DNA from: Bacillota bacterium | GTDB taxonomy: Bacteria; Bacillota; Clostridia; TANB77; CAG-465 | NCBI GenBank assembly: GCA_023460515.1 | Contig: JAEWPS010000038.1 | Coordinates: 62,001 to 126,000, forward strand | Length of the DNA: 64,000 bases | Direction: 5' to 3' | Part shown: positions 50,074-58,915 of the stretch, one piece after another | How positions within the stretch are numbered: the stretch's first letter is position 1 | How the letters are laid out: each line of letters starts with the position of its first letter | Translations under genes and position numbers: made by a program | Notes under the pieces: model-generated | Told to the model about the DNA's origin: nothing | Seen by the model: the letters and a program-made list of their open reading frames with translations, nothing else | Database searches by the model: none

Positions 50074-52066
50074 TTAATAACCAATATTTTTAAATTTATT
50101 AACTTTTGTACAAATATATTTTTCTAGTTTATTCATAAACTCTTCTGGCTGTATCTCACCATCTGCGACCATATTTAAACCTTTTTCCCAGCTTGCAGTA
50201 AGTTCTGGATTAAGTAAATCGTTCATTGATGACTTAACTATATCATATACTGCCTCACCTTTTTTAGTAGGAGTAAGTATTTGAGTTTTTTTATTTGAAG
50301 ATATATATCCTATTCTTTCTAATTTTTTAATAATTTCAGCTCTAGTAGCACTTGTGCCAATGCCAGCAGATTTTATTTGTTCCCTTAGTTTATCATCTTC
50401 AATAAGTTTACCTGCATTCTCCATAGCAAGAATAATAGAACCAGAATTATATCTAGTAGAAGGACTTGTCTCACCTGTTTTGATTTCAATACTATTTAAG
50501 GCTATTTTCTGACCTTTTTTCAAGCTTTTTAAAATTTCAATATTGTTTTCAACTTCTGCCTCAGCTTCTTCTTTATTTTCACTAACTTCTTCATCATCTT
50601 TTATAATTTTCTTTGAATTTTCTTCTTTTTCTTTATTTACAACTTCTAAATATCCTTCTTCAATACATACTTTTCCTGATGTATAAAAGCTTTCTTTATT
50701 ATTTTCAGTACTTACATCTATAACTACATTTATTTTACTAAACTGAGCCGGTGGATAAAATATACATAAAAATCTTATTATAACCATATTAAATATATTT
50801 TTTTCCAGATCAGATAAACTATTATAGTTTTCAAAACCTTGACCAGTTGGAACTAATGCATAGTGATCTGTTACTTTAGAATCATTAACATATTTTGTTT
50901 TAAGTAAATCTGTAGAATATTTTTCTACTATCATTTTATCTAGTATTTCTTTAATATATTCTTGTTTATTACCTTTTACTATACCATTTAAATTCTTGCT
51001 AATTTCTTTTGCTGCTGAAGTAGATAGTACTCTAGCATCAGTTCTAGGATAGGTAAGCATCTTTTTTTCATATAAAGTTTGAGCGACTTTTAAAGTATCG
51101 TCTGGACTTATTTTAAATCTTCTTGTACACTCATTTTGAAGTTCTGCTAAGTTAAATAGAAGTGGAGCATTTTCCTTTATAGTTTTTTTAGTGATTTCAG
51201 ATATACTTGTATTTTCTTTGTTTTTTAATATATATTCTTTTGCTTCTATTGCAAAATTTTCTTTTAAAAAACCAGATTCATTATATAGTAATGGTGAATT
51301 AAAATATGCAGATTTTTCGCTTACTTTCCAATCTGCTAAAAAATTACTTTCAGCTGAAAAACTACCTTCTAATTTATAAAACTTTAATTTAGTAAAATCT
51401 CTTATTTCTCTCTCTCTATTAACTATCATACCTAATACACAAGTCATTACTCTACCTATAGATATAACTGCTTTTTCTTCTTCCATTTTCTTAGCTAAAC
51501 TTTTACCATAAACAACAGATAAAAGCCTAGAAAAATTTATACCAATTAAATAATCTTCTTTTGCTCTTAAATATGCGCTATTAGCTAAAGCATCGTAATC
51601 ACTAAGTGCTTTAGCATCTTTTATTCCATTTAATATGGCTTCTTCTGTTTGAGAATCGATCCAAACTCTTCTTTTATCTTTGCATTTAACATTCGCCATA
51701 CTATCTACAAGTCTATATATATACTCTCCTTCTCTTCCTGAGTCGGTACAAACATAAATAGTTTCTATATCTTCTCTATTTAATAATTTACTTACTATAT
51801 TAAATTGAGCAGAGACACTATCTATTACTTCATATTTGTATTCTTTAGGTACAAAAGGAAGTGTATATATATTCCAAAACTTTAATTTTTCATCATATTT
51901 ATCTGGATAACTCATTGTAACTAAATGTCCGTACACACCAAGTTATAACGTAATCTTCAGATTCTAAATAACCGTTTTGTACTCTGGCATCTACTTTCAG
52001 TACCCTAGCAAATTCTTTAGCTACACTAGGTTTCTCTGATATTATTAACTTCTTTATATTATTCAC
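50074..52066 (-). CDS. topB: DNA topoisomerase III, requires +1 frameshift
   Basis: Type IA topoisomerase in two frames. Frame 0 starts at GTG 52066 (AGAGGTT upstream, short leader from a consensus promoter) and reads VNNIKKLIISEKPSVAKEF ... YVITWCV, then CGG. Skipping the C at 51931 gives GGA and continues GHLVTMSYPDKY. Joined length about 663 aa. TOPRIM (ISEKPS; CTDSGREGEYIYR), catalytic Tyr in LTYPRTDARVLS and the C-terminal domain are complete. WC and GH are both conserved in TopB (VVTWCIGHLL in E. coli), which pins the shift to two codons. A mutation or sequence error remains possible. Confidence 0.9.
51928..51934 (-). other. Candidate +1 frameshift site in topB (GTA CGG A)
   Basis: Frame-0 codon 46 is CGG. 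Without a shift, translation ends ten codons later; the +1 frame is closed upstream by TAA five codons before. Conserved TrpCys before and GlyHis after bracket the site. Confidence 0.7.
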
Positions 52067-52081
52067 CCACTTAACCTCTAC

Positions 52082-52110
52082 ATTATACAATAAAAATAGG
52101 GTGAAATCAA
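52082..52110 (-). promoter_or_regulatory. Promoter of topB
   Basis: Minus strand TTGATT (52110-52105), 17-base spacer, TATAAT (52087-52082). The short leader fits the GTG start at 52066. Confidence 0.75.
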
Positions 52111-52202
52111 GTAAACAGTAAAAAAATACCTTTAACATAATATAGATTATATCTATATATATATTAAAAGTATTATATGCAAATTAATAATTATATCTCT
52201 TC

Positions 52203-54215
52203 TTATATCATATTATTAAAATCATCAATTGTTATTACTTTAACTTCTAATGAATTTGCTTTACTAAGTTTACTTCCACCATCTTCACCAGCAATCAAAT
52301 ATGAAGTTTTTTTAGATATTGAAGATGAACTTCTACCACCATTTTCTTCAATCAGATTTACTATTTCATCCCTTGAATAATTTTCAAAAGAACCAGTTAT
52401 ACAAAAAGTTAATCCTTCTAATTTATTAGATAATAATTCTTTCTTACTACCTTTTAAATTAACTCCCGCACTTTCTAACTTATTAATAATTTCTTTTGTT
52501 TTATCTTTCTTAAAAAACTCAACAACCGATTCAGCCATAATAAGCCCAAAGTCAGGTAAATTAGATAACTCTTCTGCATCTTTATTCATTATTTCATATA
52601 TATCTGTATAGCTTTCCGAAAGAACTTTTGCTGCTTTTTTACCAATATTCCTTATTCCCAAACCAAATATAAGTTTATCTAAGGTGTTATTTTTAGTAGT
52701 ATTTATTGCATTCATTAAGTTACTTGCAGATTTATCTTTAAAATTATCTAAGTCTAACAAGTCTTCATATTTCAAATAATATATGTCAGCTACATCTTCT
52801 ATTTTACCCATATCTATTAACTTTTCTGTTATACTATCTCCAAGCCCTCTAATATCCATACAATCTCTAGATGCAAAGTGAAGTATACTTCTATATATAA
52901 GCGAAGGACATTCACTATTTGTACAGCGTATATCCACTATATCTTCATCTTTTTCTAATTTTTCTCCACATACTGGACATACTGTTGGAGTTTCAATTAT
53001 TAATTCTTTTCCAGTTCTTTTTTCTTTTATTACATGATCTATTTCTGGTATAACATCCCCAGCTTTTTGAATTACACAAATATCTCCAATTCGTATATCC
53101 TTTTGTACAATATACTCAAAATTATGAAGGGTTGCACTAGCTATAGTAGAACCAGCAACTTTAACAGGCTCTAAAACTGCCATAGGTGTTACTTTACCAG
53201 TTCTACCTACTTGCATTATTATATCTGTAATTTTTGTTTCTTTCTGCTCTGGTGGATATTTATAAGCTACAGCCCATTTAGGAACTTTAACAGTAGTACC
53301 TAATCTATTTCTAAGCTTTAAATCATTAACTTTAACAACTGCACCATCTATATCGTATTCTAAATCATTTCTTAATTTACCTATTTCTTCAATAGCAGAA
53401 ATAACATCATCATCTGTTATACATACTTTTGAATAATCTAGTATATGGATTCCAAGTTTTTTAGAATACTCTAAACTTTCACTATGTTTTAAAAATTTTT
53501 GAGTTGTACATTTTTGTACATTAAATACAAATATATCTAGATTTCTATGTTTAACTAGATCTGTATTTAGTTGTCTTAAAGTTCCAGCTGCTGCATTTCT
53601 AGGATTAGCAAGTAATTTTTTTCCTTCTAATTCTAATTCATTATTTAATCTATTAAACTGACTTCTAGGAAGATATACTTCTCCTCTTACTTCTATTGTA
53701 TCATTAGTTGAAAGTACATTTGGAATACTTTTTATACATAATATATTTTCTGTAACATCTTCACCAACTAAACCATCACCTCTTGTTGATCCTCTAATCA
53801 GTTTACCATCTTCATATTCTAAAGATACAGAAAGTCCATCAATCTTGGTTTCAACTACAAATTCTATATTTTCTCCATATTCTTTTCTAACTTTATCTGT
53901 AAAAGACATAACATCCTCAAAATTAAAAACATCTTGAAGACTTTGCATAGGAACTTCATGTTTTACATCCGAAAATATATCTTTTTTATTTCCACCTATT
54001 TTTTGAGTTGGAGAAGCATTATCTATACTATCCGGATATTTACTTTCCAGTTTTTTTAATTCTTGAGTTAATTTATCATATTCATAATCTGAAATTACTG
54101 GCTCATCATTTTCATAATATAGTTTATTATGAAATTTTATCTCTTCTCTTAGTTTGTTTATTCTATCTAATTCTTTAATCTTTTCATCATTTACAAACAT
54201 ATCTAGTTGTTCCAT
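52203..54215 (-). CDS. ligA: NAD-dependent DNA ligase
   Basis: About 670 aa from the ATG at 54215 (GTGAGG upstream); another ATG at 54230 lies almost on the predicted transcript start. Domains in order: Ia (YxxN-type DYEYD), adenylation with KIDG nucleophile (VETKIDGLSVSLEYE, about 115), OB fold, Cys4 zinc finger (CPVC ... CTNSEC), HhH repeats (LIFGLGIRNIGKKAA) and BRCT (about 595-670). Confidence 0.97.
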   Translation of the reverse strand: MEQLDMFVNDEKIKELDRINKLREEIKFHNKLYYENDEPVISDYEYDKLTQELKKLESKYPDSIDNASPTQKIGGNKKDIFSDVKHEVPMQSLQDVFNFEDVMSFTDKVRKEYGENIEFVVETKIDGLSVSLEYEDGKLIRGSTRGDGLVGEDVTENILCIKSIPNVLSTNDTIEVRGEVYLPRSQFNRLNNELELEGKKLLANPRNAAAGTLRQLNTDLVKHRNLDIFVFNVQKCTTQKFLKHSESLEYSKKLGIHILDYSKVCITDDDVISAIEEIGKLRNDLEYDIDGAVVKVNDLKLRNRLGTTVKVPKWAVAYKYPPEQKETKITDIIMQVGRTGKVTPMAVLEPVKVAGSTIASATLHNFEYIVQKDIRIGDICVIQKAGDVIPEIDHVIKEKRTGKELIIETPTVCPVCGEKLEKDEDIVDIRCTNSECPSLIYRSILHFASRDCMDIRGLGDSITEKLIDMGKIEDVADIYYLKYEDLLDLDNFKDKSASNLMNAINTTKNNTLDKLIFGLGIRNIGKKAAKVLSESYTDIYEIMNKDAEELSNLPDFGLIMAESVVEFFKKDKTKEIINKLESAGVNLKGSKKELLSNKLEGLTFCITGSFENYSRDEIVNLIEENGGRSSSSISKKTSYLIAGEDGGSKLSKANSLEVKVITIDDFNNMI

Positions 54216-54241
54216 ATTTACCTCACTCATTATTTAAATAT

Positions 54242-54250
54242 ATTATACCA
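54242..54250 (-). promoter_or_regulatory. Extended -10 promoter of ligA
   Basis: TGGTATAAT on the minus strand (54250-54242); no good -35. The start site would fall near 54235. Confidence 0.5.
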
Positions 54251-54356
54251 TAAAAACAATAAAAATAAAGAGAATTTTAAAATATAAATAAAAAATATAA
54301 TACACAAGCAAATTTTTACTTATATACTACATTCCTATCTCTATATATAATTTTTT

Positions 54357-54611
54357 TTATTTAAAGTTATTATAAAATTCTTTCAATTCTTTTTTCTTAT
54401 CTTCAGATAACTGTATCTTTGGAATACCTTGTATTGCACCCTCTAAACCACATAATCTATTGTAACAAGCAGATTTATCAATATTCTTAATTTTAAGCCA
54501 CGCTTGCATGCTCCCAATTTTTTTTAATTGTTCATATGTTTTAATTCCTACTTTATTTAGTTGTTCTTCAACAACTGAACCTATATTAGGTAAATTAGAT
54601 AATTTCTCCAT
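54357..54611 (-). CDS. TfoX C-terminal domain protein
   Basis: 84 aa, GATGGGGAT before the ATG. Matches the TfoX_C helix-hairpin domain: LPNIGSVVEEQLNKVGIKT, then GSMQAWLKIK and RLCGLEGAIQGI. In proteobacteria the domain accompanies competence regulator TfoX; stand-alone copies in Firmicutes have no established role. Confidence 0.82.
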   Translation of the reverse strand: MEKLSNLPNIGSVVEEQLNKVGIKTYEQLKKIGSMQAWLKIKNIDKSACYNRLCGLEGAIQGIPKIQLSEDKKKELKEFYNNFK

Positions 54612-54629
54612 ATAATATCCCCATCTCTT

Positions 54630-55829
54630 CTATAATATATATAATACTAATCTAAAAGTAAGATAATAACTACTATTTGTACTATAGTTAAAACCTCTAT
54701 AGCCTGCTGGATAACCCGCGCCACTAGCAAAACAAACTCCACTACGATTAATGGAAGAATCTGATCCATAAGTTTCATTTGTCCATTCCCATGCATTCCC
54801 AGCAATATCATATATATTCTTTGCTTTCCAATATTCACTATACCCAGTATTTTGCATGTTTCCATAACCTGATGCATTAGCAGGAGAAACAGAATCGCCA
54901 TAATTTCCCCAAGAACTACTGTCTAAAGAAGTATCTTTTCCTGAAACTTGCAACCATTTCATTAATGTATCCCATTGTGTTCCTGTTATAAGTCCACTTT
55001 TTACTTCTACTGTGTTAAACATGGACTCTGCTTTTGTTTTTGCATCAGCCCAATTAATATCATTCCAAACTATTGCATTTTTTTTGCTCACTAATGTAGT
55101 ATCAGATTCTTTTCCTGCTTCATATCTAGCTACATAAAATCCGCCATAATTTGTTACTTGATCAATTTCATTATTTATACCTAGTGGTAATATCCCATCA
55201 GTAGTATTAATAGAGCTTGCAGAAGTTTTAGCAGCATCCAATTTTAAATATTTAACACTAGTATTATCTACTGGAACCCAAACAAATTCATTATGTGCTG
55301 AATCTTCTATAACTAATCCCGAACGCCAAGTACCCTCTTTATATGTAAAACCTGTTGGCACATAAGGAAGTTTATACTTTTCTACATTTAATAATTGTGG
55401 TTTTATTGTTGTATATGGAAGTGTAATATTTCCAGTTGGTATTCCCATATCTGTAATCCAGTCTTTTTCCTTTTGATCTGTTCCAACATATATTAATTTA
55501 CCTTTTTGTATTTCAAATTTTAATGCATCTTTTTCTTCTATATTTGTTATATATTCTTTAATTGTTCCCTCTTTATTTTCTTCTGTTCCATCCCATACAC
55601 TAGCATTAAATGAATTTGGATTAAAAGAACCATTTTGTAAATATTGATTTGATGTATCCATTACAAGTTCAGAATTATATGAAGTAATATTTGCTTTAAA
55701 TGTCGCTTCATTAGCCTGATTTATTATATTACTATTTAATAAACTAAGTATTACAGCTCCTGCTAATATTAATATCACAATTATAGTTATAACTAATACT
55801 ATTAATGTTATTCCTCTCTTGCTTTTCAA
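54630..55829 (-). CDS. Pilin-like protein with C-terminal FGE/C-lectin-like domain (2)
   Basis: 399 aa from a TTG with AAGGGGG upstream. Prepilin-like leader KRGITLIVLVITIIVILILA (residues 4-23), spacer helix, then an FGE/SUMF-like domain from about 190: FVWVPVDNTS, GGFYVARYEAG, GTQWDTLMKWL, YDIAGNAWEWTNE and a C-terminal tail GVCFASGAGYPAGYRGFN...FRLVL. The Cys set of true formylglycine enzymes is not seen, so it is likely a binding fold. The tail corresponds to the variable region of retroelement-diversified proteins. Paralogue of the protein at 61124. Confidence 0.8.
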   Translation of the reverse strand: MKSKRGITLIVLVITIIVILILAGAVILSLLNSNIINQANEATFKANITSYNSELVMDTSNQYLQNGSFNPNSFNASVWDGTEENKEGTIKEYITNIEEKDALKFEIQKGKLIYVGTDQKEKDWITDMGIPTGNITLPYTTIKPQLLNVEKYKLPYVPTGFTYKEGTWRSGLVIEDSAHNEFVWVPVDNTSVKYLKLDAAKTSASSINTTDGILPLGINNEIDQVTNYGGFYVARYEAGKESDTTLVSKKNAIVWNDINWADAKTKAESMFNTVEVKSGLITGTQWDTLMKWLQVSGKDTSLDSSSWGNYGDSVSPANASGYGNMQNTGYSEYWKAKNIYDIAGNAWEWTNETYGSDSSINRSGVCFASGAGYPAGYRGFNYSTNSSYYLTFRLVLYIL

Positions 55830-55873
55830 AGTATAATCCCCCTTATTTAAAATAACAATTTTAAGATATTTTA

Positions 55874-55902
55874 ATTATATGTTAAATACCTATTTTTGTC
55901 AA
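55874..55902 (-). promoter_or_regulatory. Consensus promoter of pilin/FGE-like gene 2
   Basis: Minus strand TTGACA (55902-55897), 17-base spacer, TATAAT (55879-55874), about 45 nt before the TTG. Confidence 0.8.
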
Positions 55903-55948
55903 TATATTTTTTTATTGTTATAAAAATATATGCTAATAATTTACAAAA

Positions 55949-55980
55949 CAAAAAATGTCTAGTATTACTACTAAACATTT
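55949..55980 (-). terminator. Terminator of rubrerythrin-dfx
   Basis: A 12-bp stem with one mismatch (55953-55964 with 55969-55980), then T-rich on the minus strand. Confidence 0.7.
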
Positions 55981-55982
55981 TT

Positions 55983-56006
55983 ATTATTTTATTATTTTAT
56001 TATTTT
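55983..56006. repeat. Three tandem ATTATTTT units across the dfx stop
   Basis: Three exact 8-bp copies; the dfx stop codon and last Lys codon lie within the array. Confidence 0.8.
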
Positions 56007-56377
56007 ATATCTGCTTTCCATAAACCATGTAGATTACAATAAGCATACACTTCAATATTTTTTGCATCATTTATGCAAAAAGATGCTTCTGGTTTCATTC
56101 CAGCTAAAAGTTTAACCATTTGATTTCCACCATCATATTTTAGATAAATCCAACTTATATAATGTTCTTCAATCATTGGATGGTCAACACTTCCAACCTT
56201 AACGTTAACAATACCATCGTTTATTTCTACAACAGGTATATGTTTTTCAAAAGATGCTTCAACTGTATTAGCTTCCAGACCAATCATAGGTTGGTTGCAA
56301 CAAGTTAATACTCCGCCACCTTCTTCAATTACTTCAACAAGGTTACCACATACTTTACAAATGTAAAACTTTTTCAT
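56000..56377 (-). CDS. dfx: Desulfoferrodoxin (superoxide reductase)
   Basis: 125 aa, TAGGAGG before the ATG. Reduces superoxide to peroxide without making O2. Desulforedoxin domain with Cys4 iron (CKVCGN ... TCCNQP) and the SOR centre with ligands in EKHIPVVE, GSVDHPMIEEHYISW and CNLHGLW. Directly follows rubrerythrin, giving a superoxide-then-peroxide pathway. Confidence 0.96.
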   Translation of the reverse strand: MKKFYICKVCGNLVEVIEEGGGVLTCCNQPMIGLEANTVEASFEKHIPVVEINDGIVNVKVGSVDHPMIEEHYISWIYLKYDGGNQMVKLLAGMKPEASFCINDAKNIEVYAYCNLHGLWKADIK

Positions 56378-56389
56378 ATATTTTACCTC

Positions 56390-56929
56390 CTAATAATTTT
56401 TTGATTGTAATTCAAAATAACTTTGAGGATGTTTACAAACCGGGCAAACTGTTGGAGCTATATTTCCAACATGTATATGACCACAATTTAAACATTTCCA
56501 AATTGCAACTCCATCTTTTTCAAAGACTTTACCTTCTTCTATATTTTTAAGTAATGCTAAATATCTTTCTTCATGTTCTTTTTCAATTTTTGCAACTTTT
56601 TCAAATAATGAAGCTATTTGAGTAAATCCTTCTTCTTTTGCTTCTTTAGCAAATGTAGCATACATATCTGTCCATTCATAGTTTTCACCATTTGCTGCAT
56701 CTTTTAGATTTTCTATTGTTGATGGAACTTCTTCATTATGTAATAATTTAAACCATAATTTAGCATGTTCCTTTTCATTTCCTGCTGTTTCTTCAAATAT
56801 ATTAGCTATTTGTTCATATCCCTCTTTTTTTGCTTTTGAAGCATAATATGTATATTTATTTCTAGCTTGAGACTCCCCTGCAAATGCAGCCATTAAATTA
56901 GCCTCTGTTCTTGTTCCTTTTATATCCAT
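56390..56929 (-). CDS. rbr: Rubrerythrin
   Basis: 179 aa from the ATG at 56929 with AAAGGAGG upstream. Peroxide reductase of anaerobes. Di-iron four-helix bundle with two ExxH pairs ([27 protein letters not shown]) and a C-terminal rubredoxin-like site [10 protein letters not shown] ... [12 protein letters not shown] 12-codon upstream extension lacks a ribosome site. Confidence 0.97.
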   Translation of the reverse strand: MDIKGTRTEANLMAAFAGESQARNKYTYYASKAKKEGYEQIANIFEETAGNEKEHAKLWFKLLHNEEVPSTIENLKDAANGENYEWTDMYATFAKEAKEEGFTQIASLFEKVAKIEKEHEERYLALLKNIEEGKVFEKDGVAIWKCLNCGHIHVGNIAPTVCPVCKHPQSYFELQSKNY

Positions 56930-56953
56930 TTTTATTCCTCCTTTAATAAGTAT

Positions 56954-56982
56954 ATTATATAACAAATATATTATATTGTCAA
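56954..56982 (-). promoter_or_regulatory. Consensus promoter of rubrerythrin-dfx
   Basis: Minus strand TTGACA (56982-56977), 17-base spacer, TATAAT (56959-56954). No PerR-type box is evident. Confidence 0.8.
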
Positions 56983-57017
56983 CCTGAAAATATTAATAAT
57001 CTGTGAATTATTTTACA

Positions 57018-57059
57018 ATAAAAAAGCAAACCAGCATTGAAATTAATCAAAACTGATTT
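57018..57059 (-). terminator. Terminator of tandem paralogue 1
   Basis: Stem AAATCAG/CTGGTTT, followed by GCTTTTTT on the minus strand. Closely resembles the terminator at 57487-57523. Confidence 0.65.
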
Positions 57060-57079
57060 ACTTTTTATAGTATAATTTG

Positions 57080-57361
57080 TTAATGATAGACTGCTACTTC
57101 TTGTAATGTTTGTCTCTTTAATATAAGTTCTTCATAAGTATTAACAGCAGAAAAATTTCTTTTCATAAATTTAATACAGTCCTCTGTTTCTGTTAGCTCT
57201 TTTTCATATTTATCATTAGCTTTACGTAGATTACTATTTTGGAGTATCTGTCTTAAGTTTTTTTCACTTTCTTTTAACATAATCCAAGTATTAATCTCTG
57301 AATTGTCTAATATAAATTTTTCAATTCTGCAGTCAAGTTCGATAATTATATCTTCCTTCAT
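57080..57361 (-). CDS. Small helical protein, tandem paralogue 1
   Basis: 93 aa, AAAGGAGAA before the ATG. Two-helix coiled-coil-like, charged, no membrane span. Shares with the next gene the pattern ELDCRIEKF...WIMLKESEKNL...ELTETEDCIKFMKR...YEELILKRQTL. No family recognised; it lacks the SQELD signature of Spo0E-type phosphatases. Confidence 0.65.
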   Translation of the reverse strand: MKEDIIIELDCRIEKFILDNSEINTWIMLKESEKNLRQILQNSNLRKANDKYEKELTETEDCIKFMKRNFSAVNTYEELILKRQTLQEVAVYH

Positions 57362-57486
57362 ATTATTCTCCTTTTAATCAATTAAGAGTTGTTTAATGAG
57401 TTTATTAAAGCTTACTTATACTGTTATAATATCTTAACTATTATAGCATATGTGTCAAGGATTATAATTGCTATATTATGTGTTAA

Positions 57487-57523
57487 AAAGCAAGCCAGTT
57501 TTAAAATTAATCAAAACTGACTT
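57487..57523 (-). terminator. Terminator of tandem paralogue 2
   Basis: Stem AAGCCAGTTTT with AAAACTGACTT (one mismatch), then CTTTTT-like on the minus strand. Confidence 0.65.
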
Positions 57524-57540
57524 AGACTATTAACACCTTA

Positions 57541-57837
57541 TTATAGACTTTTTTCATCTATCTCTTGACTCTTGGACAACATCTTTTGTTTTACACAAAT
57601 TAATGCATCATAAAGCATAAGTGAAGAGTATTCTTTCTTCATAGAAGACATTTCACTTTCTACTTTAGTAAGTTCTTCCCGATTTTCGGCACAATTTTCT
57701 AGTGGATTATTACTGCTTAGCATTTCTGTTAAAGCTTTTTGTTTTTCCTTCAGTAAAATCCAACCATATACCTCATTATGGGAGTTTTTAAGTTCTTTGA
57801 TTTGAAGATCAATTTCTAAAATTCTGTCATTTTCCAT
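57541..57837 (-). CDS. Small helical protein, tandem paralogue 2
   Basis: 98 aa from the ATG at 57837 with AAAGGAG 8 nt upstream; a GTG 9 nt earlier is less likely. Paralogue of the 93-aa neighbour (EIDLQIKEL...WILLKEKQKALTEML...ELTKVESEMSSMKK). Contains one in-frame CGG (57679-57681) followed by G, read without a shift. Function unknown. Confidence 0.65.
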   Translation of the reverse strand: MENDRILEIDLQIKELKNSHNEVYGWILLKEKQKALTEMLSSNNPLENCAENREELTKVESEMSSMKKEYSSLMLYDALICVKQKMLSKSQEIDEKSL

Positions 57838-58001
57838 ACTCTTCACTCCTTTTTAGGTTATTTTTCATTGCAATATAGCGCCGCTTTAGGTAAATTTAAT
57901 AAAACTTACCTAACAAATTAAAGATATATACATTATACCATATGTGTCAAGTATTACAGCTGCTAAATTTTGTCACTTTTAACGTATTAACTATTTTTAA
58001 C

Positions 58002-58030
58002 TTGACATACTTTTTAATTAGTTATATAAT
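58002..58030 (+). promoter_or_regulatory. Perfect consensus promoter of porGDAB
   Basis: TTGACA (58002-58007), 17-base spacer, TATAAT (58025-58030), 24 bases before the porG ATG. Confidence 0.85.
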
Positions 58031-58054
58031 ATTAGCATAAAAGGAGGAAGTTTT

Positions 58055-58627
58055 ATGATTGAAATAAGATGGCACGGCCGTGGTGGTCAAGGTGCAAAAA
58101 CAGCTTCATTATTACTTGCAGATGCTGCATTCAATACAGGAAAATTTATTCAAGGATTTCCAGAATATGGTCCTGAAAGAATGGGTGCTCCAATGACAGC
58201 ATATAACCGTATAGATGAAAATGAAATTAGAATTCATTCAAATGTATATGAACCAGATTACGTTGTTGTTGTTGACGATACTTTAATTGGTACAGTTGAT
58301 GTTACAAATGGATTAAAAAAAGAAGGTGCAATACTTGTAAACACAAGTGAGCCTATAGAAAAAATTAGAAAAGAATTAAGCGGATATACTGGTAAAGTAT
58401 ATACACTAGATGCAACTAAAATTAGTTTAGAGTGTTTAAAAGCTAATTTTCCAAATACTGCACTACTTGCAGCTATTATAAAAATAACAAATATAATGGA
58501 CAGAGAAACCCTTATAAAGGATATGGAAGGTTCATTTAAACATAAATTTGCTAGAAAACCTGAAGTTATACCACCTAATATGGAATGTTTAACTAGGGGC
58601 TTTGATGAATTGAACGGAGGGGAATAA
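58055..58627 (+). CDS. porG: 2-oxoacid:ferredoxin oxidoreductase gamma subunit
   Basis: 190 aa, AAAGGAGGAAG before the ATG. Family signature EIRWHGRGGQGAKTAS at the N-terminus and FPEYGPERMGAPMTAYNRI. Part of the pyruvate (or related 2-oxoacid) ferredoxin oxidoreductase that makes acyl-CoA, CO2 and reduced ferredoxin, the electron source for HydABC. Gene order G-D-A-B as in four-subunit POR. Confidence 0.93.
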   Translation: MIEIRWHGRGGQGAKTASLLLADAAFNTGKFIQGFPEYGPERMGAPMTAYNRIDENEIRIHSNVYEPDYVVVVDDTLIGTVDVTNGLKKEGAILVNTSEPIEKIRKELSGYTGKVYTLDATKISLECLKANFPNTALLAAIIKITNIMDRETLIKDMEGSFKHKFARKPEVIPPNMECLTRGFDELNGGE

Positions 58628-58630
58628 CAA

Positions 58631-58897
58631 ATGAGTAAATTATCTAGAGTTGGAAGTAATATTTTAAAAGATGGAAATTCTGTAGAAGTATTAACTGGTG
58701 ATTGGAGAAGTAGAAAACCTATCCACAATAGAGATAAGTGCACAAATTGTATGATGTGCGTACCTTATTGCCCAGAAAATTGTATTATACAAAAAGATAA
58801 TATTATACAGGATTTTGATTTAAATTACTGTAAAGGTTGCGGAGTTTGTGCTAAAGTATGTCCATTCAAAGCAATTGAAATGAAATCAGAGGATTAA
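58631..58897 (+). CDS. porD: 2-oxoacid:ferredoxin oxidoreductase delta (ferredoxin) subunit
   Basis: 88 aa, GGAGGGG before the ATG, 3 nt after porG. Two [4Fe-4S] motifs: CTNCMMCVPYCPENC and CKGCGVCAKVCP. Takes electrons from the TPP site to free ferredoxin. The N-terminal GDWRSRKP is typical of PorD. Confidence 0.94.
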   Translation: MSKLSRVGSNILKDGNSVEVLTGDWRSRKPIHNRDKCTNCMMCVPYCPENCIIQKDNIIQDFDLNYCKGCGVCAKVCPFKAIEMKSED

Positions 58898-58915
58898 TGA
58901 AAGGAGAAATATATT

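Larger units (their letters stand above)
57440..57951 (-). repeat. Duplicated promoter-like element before both tandem paralogues
   Basis: Near-identical 20-base elements at 57440-57459 and 57932-57951 read CTTGACACATATG, then C or G, then TATAAT on the minus strand. The TTGACA lies only 7 bases from TATAAT, so it cannot be a normal -35; TGC/TGG before TATAAT resembles an extended -10. Confidence 0.6.

Noticed and set aside
50074..51936. The two topB parts as separate genes
   Set aside because: The halves hold complementary parts of one domain, and the downstream part has no ribosome site at its first possible start.
57080..57837. Spo0E-type phosphatase for the two small helical proteins
   Set aside because: Size is compatible but the SQELD-type signature is absent.
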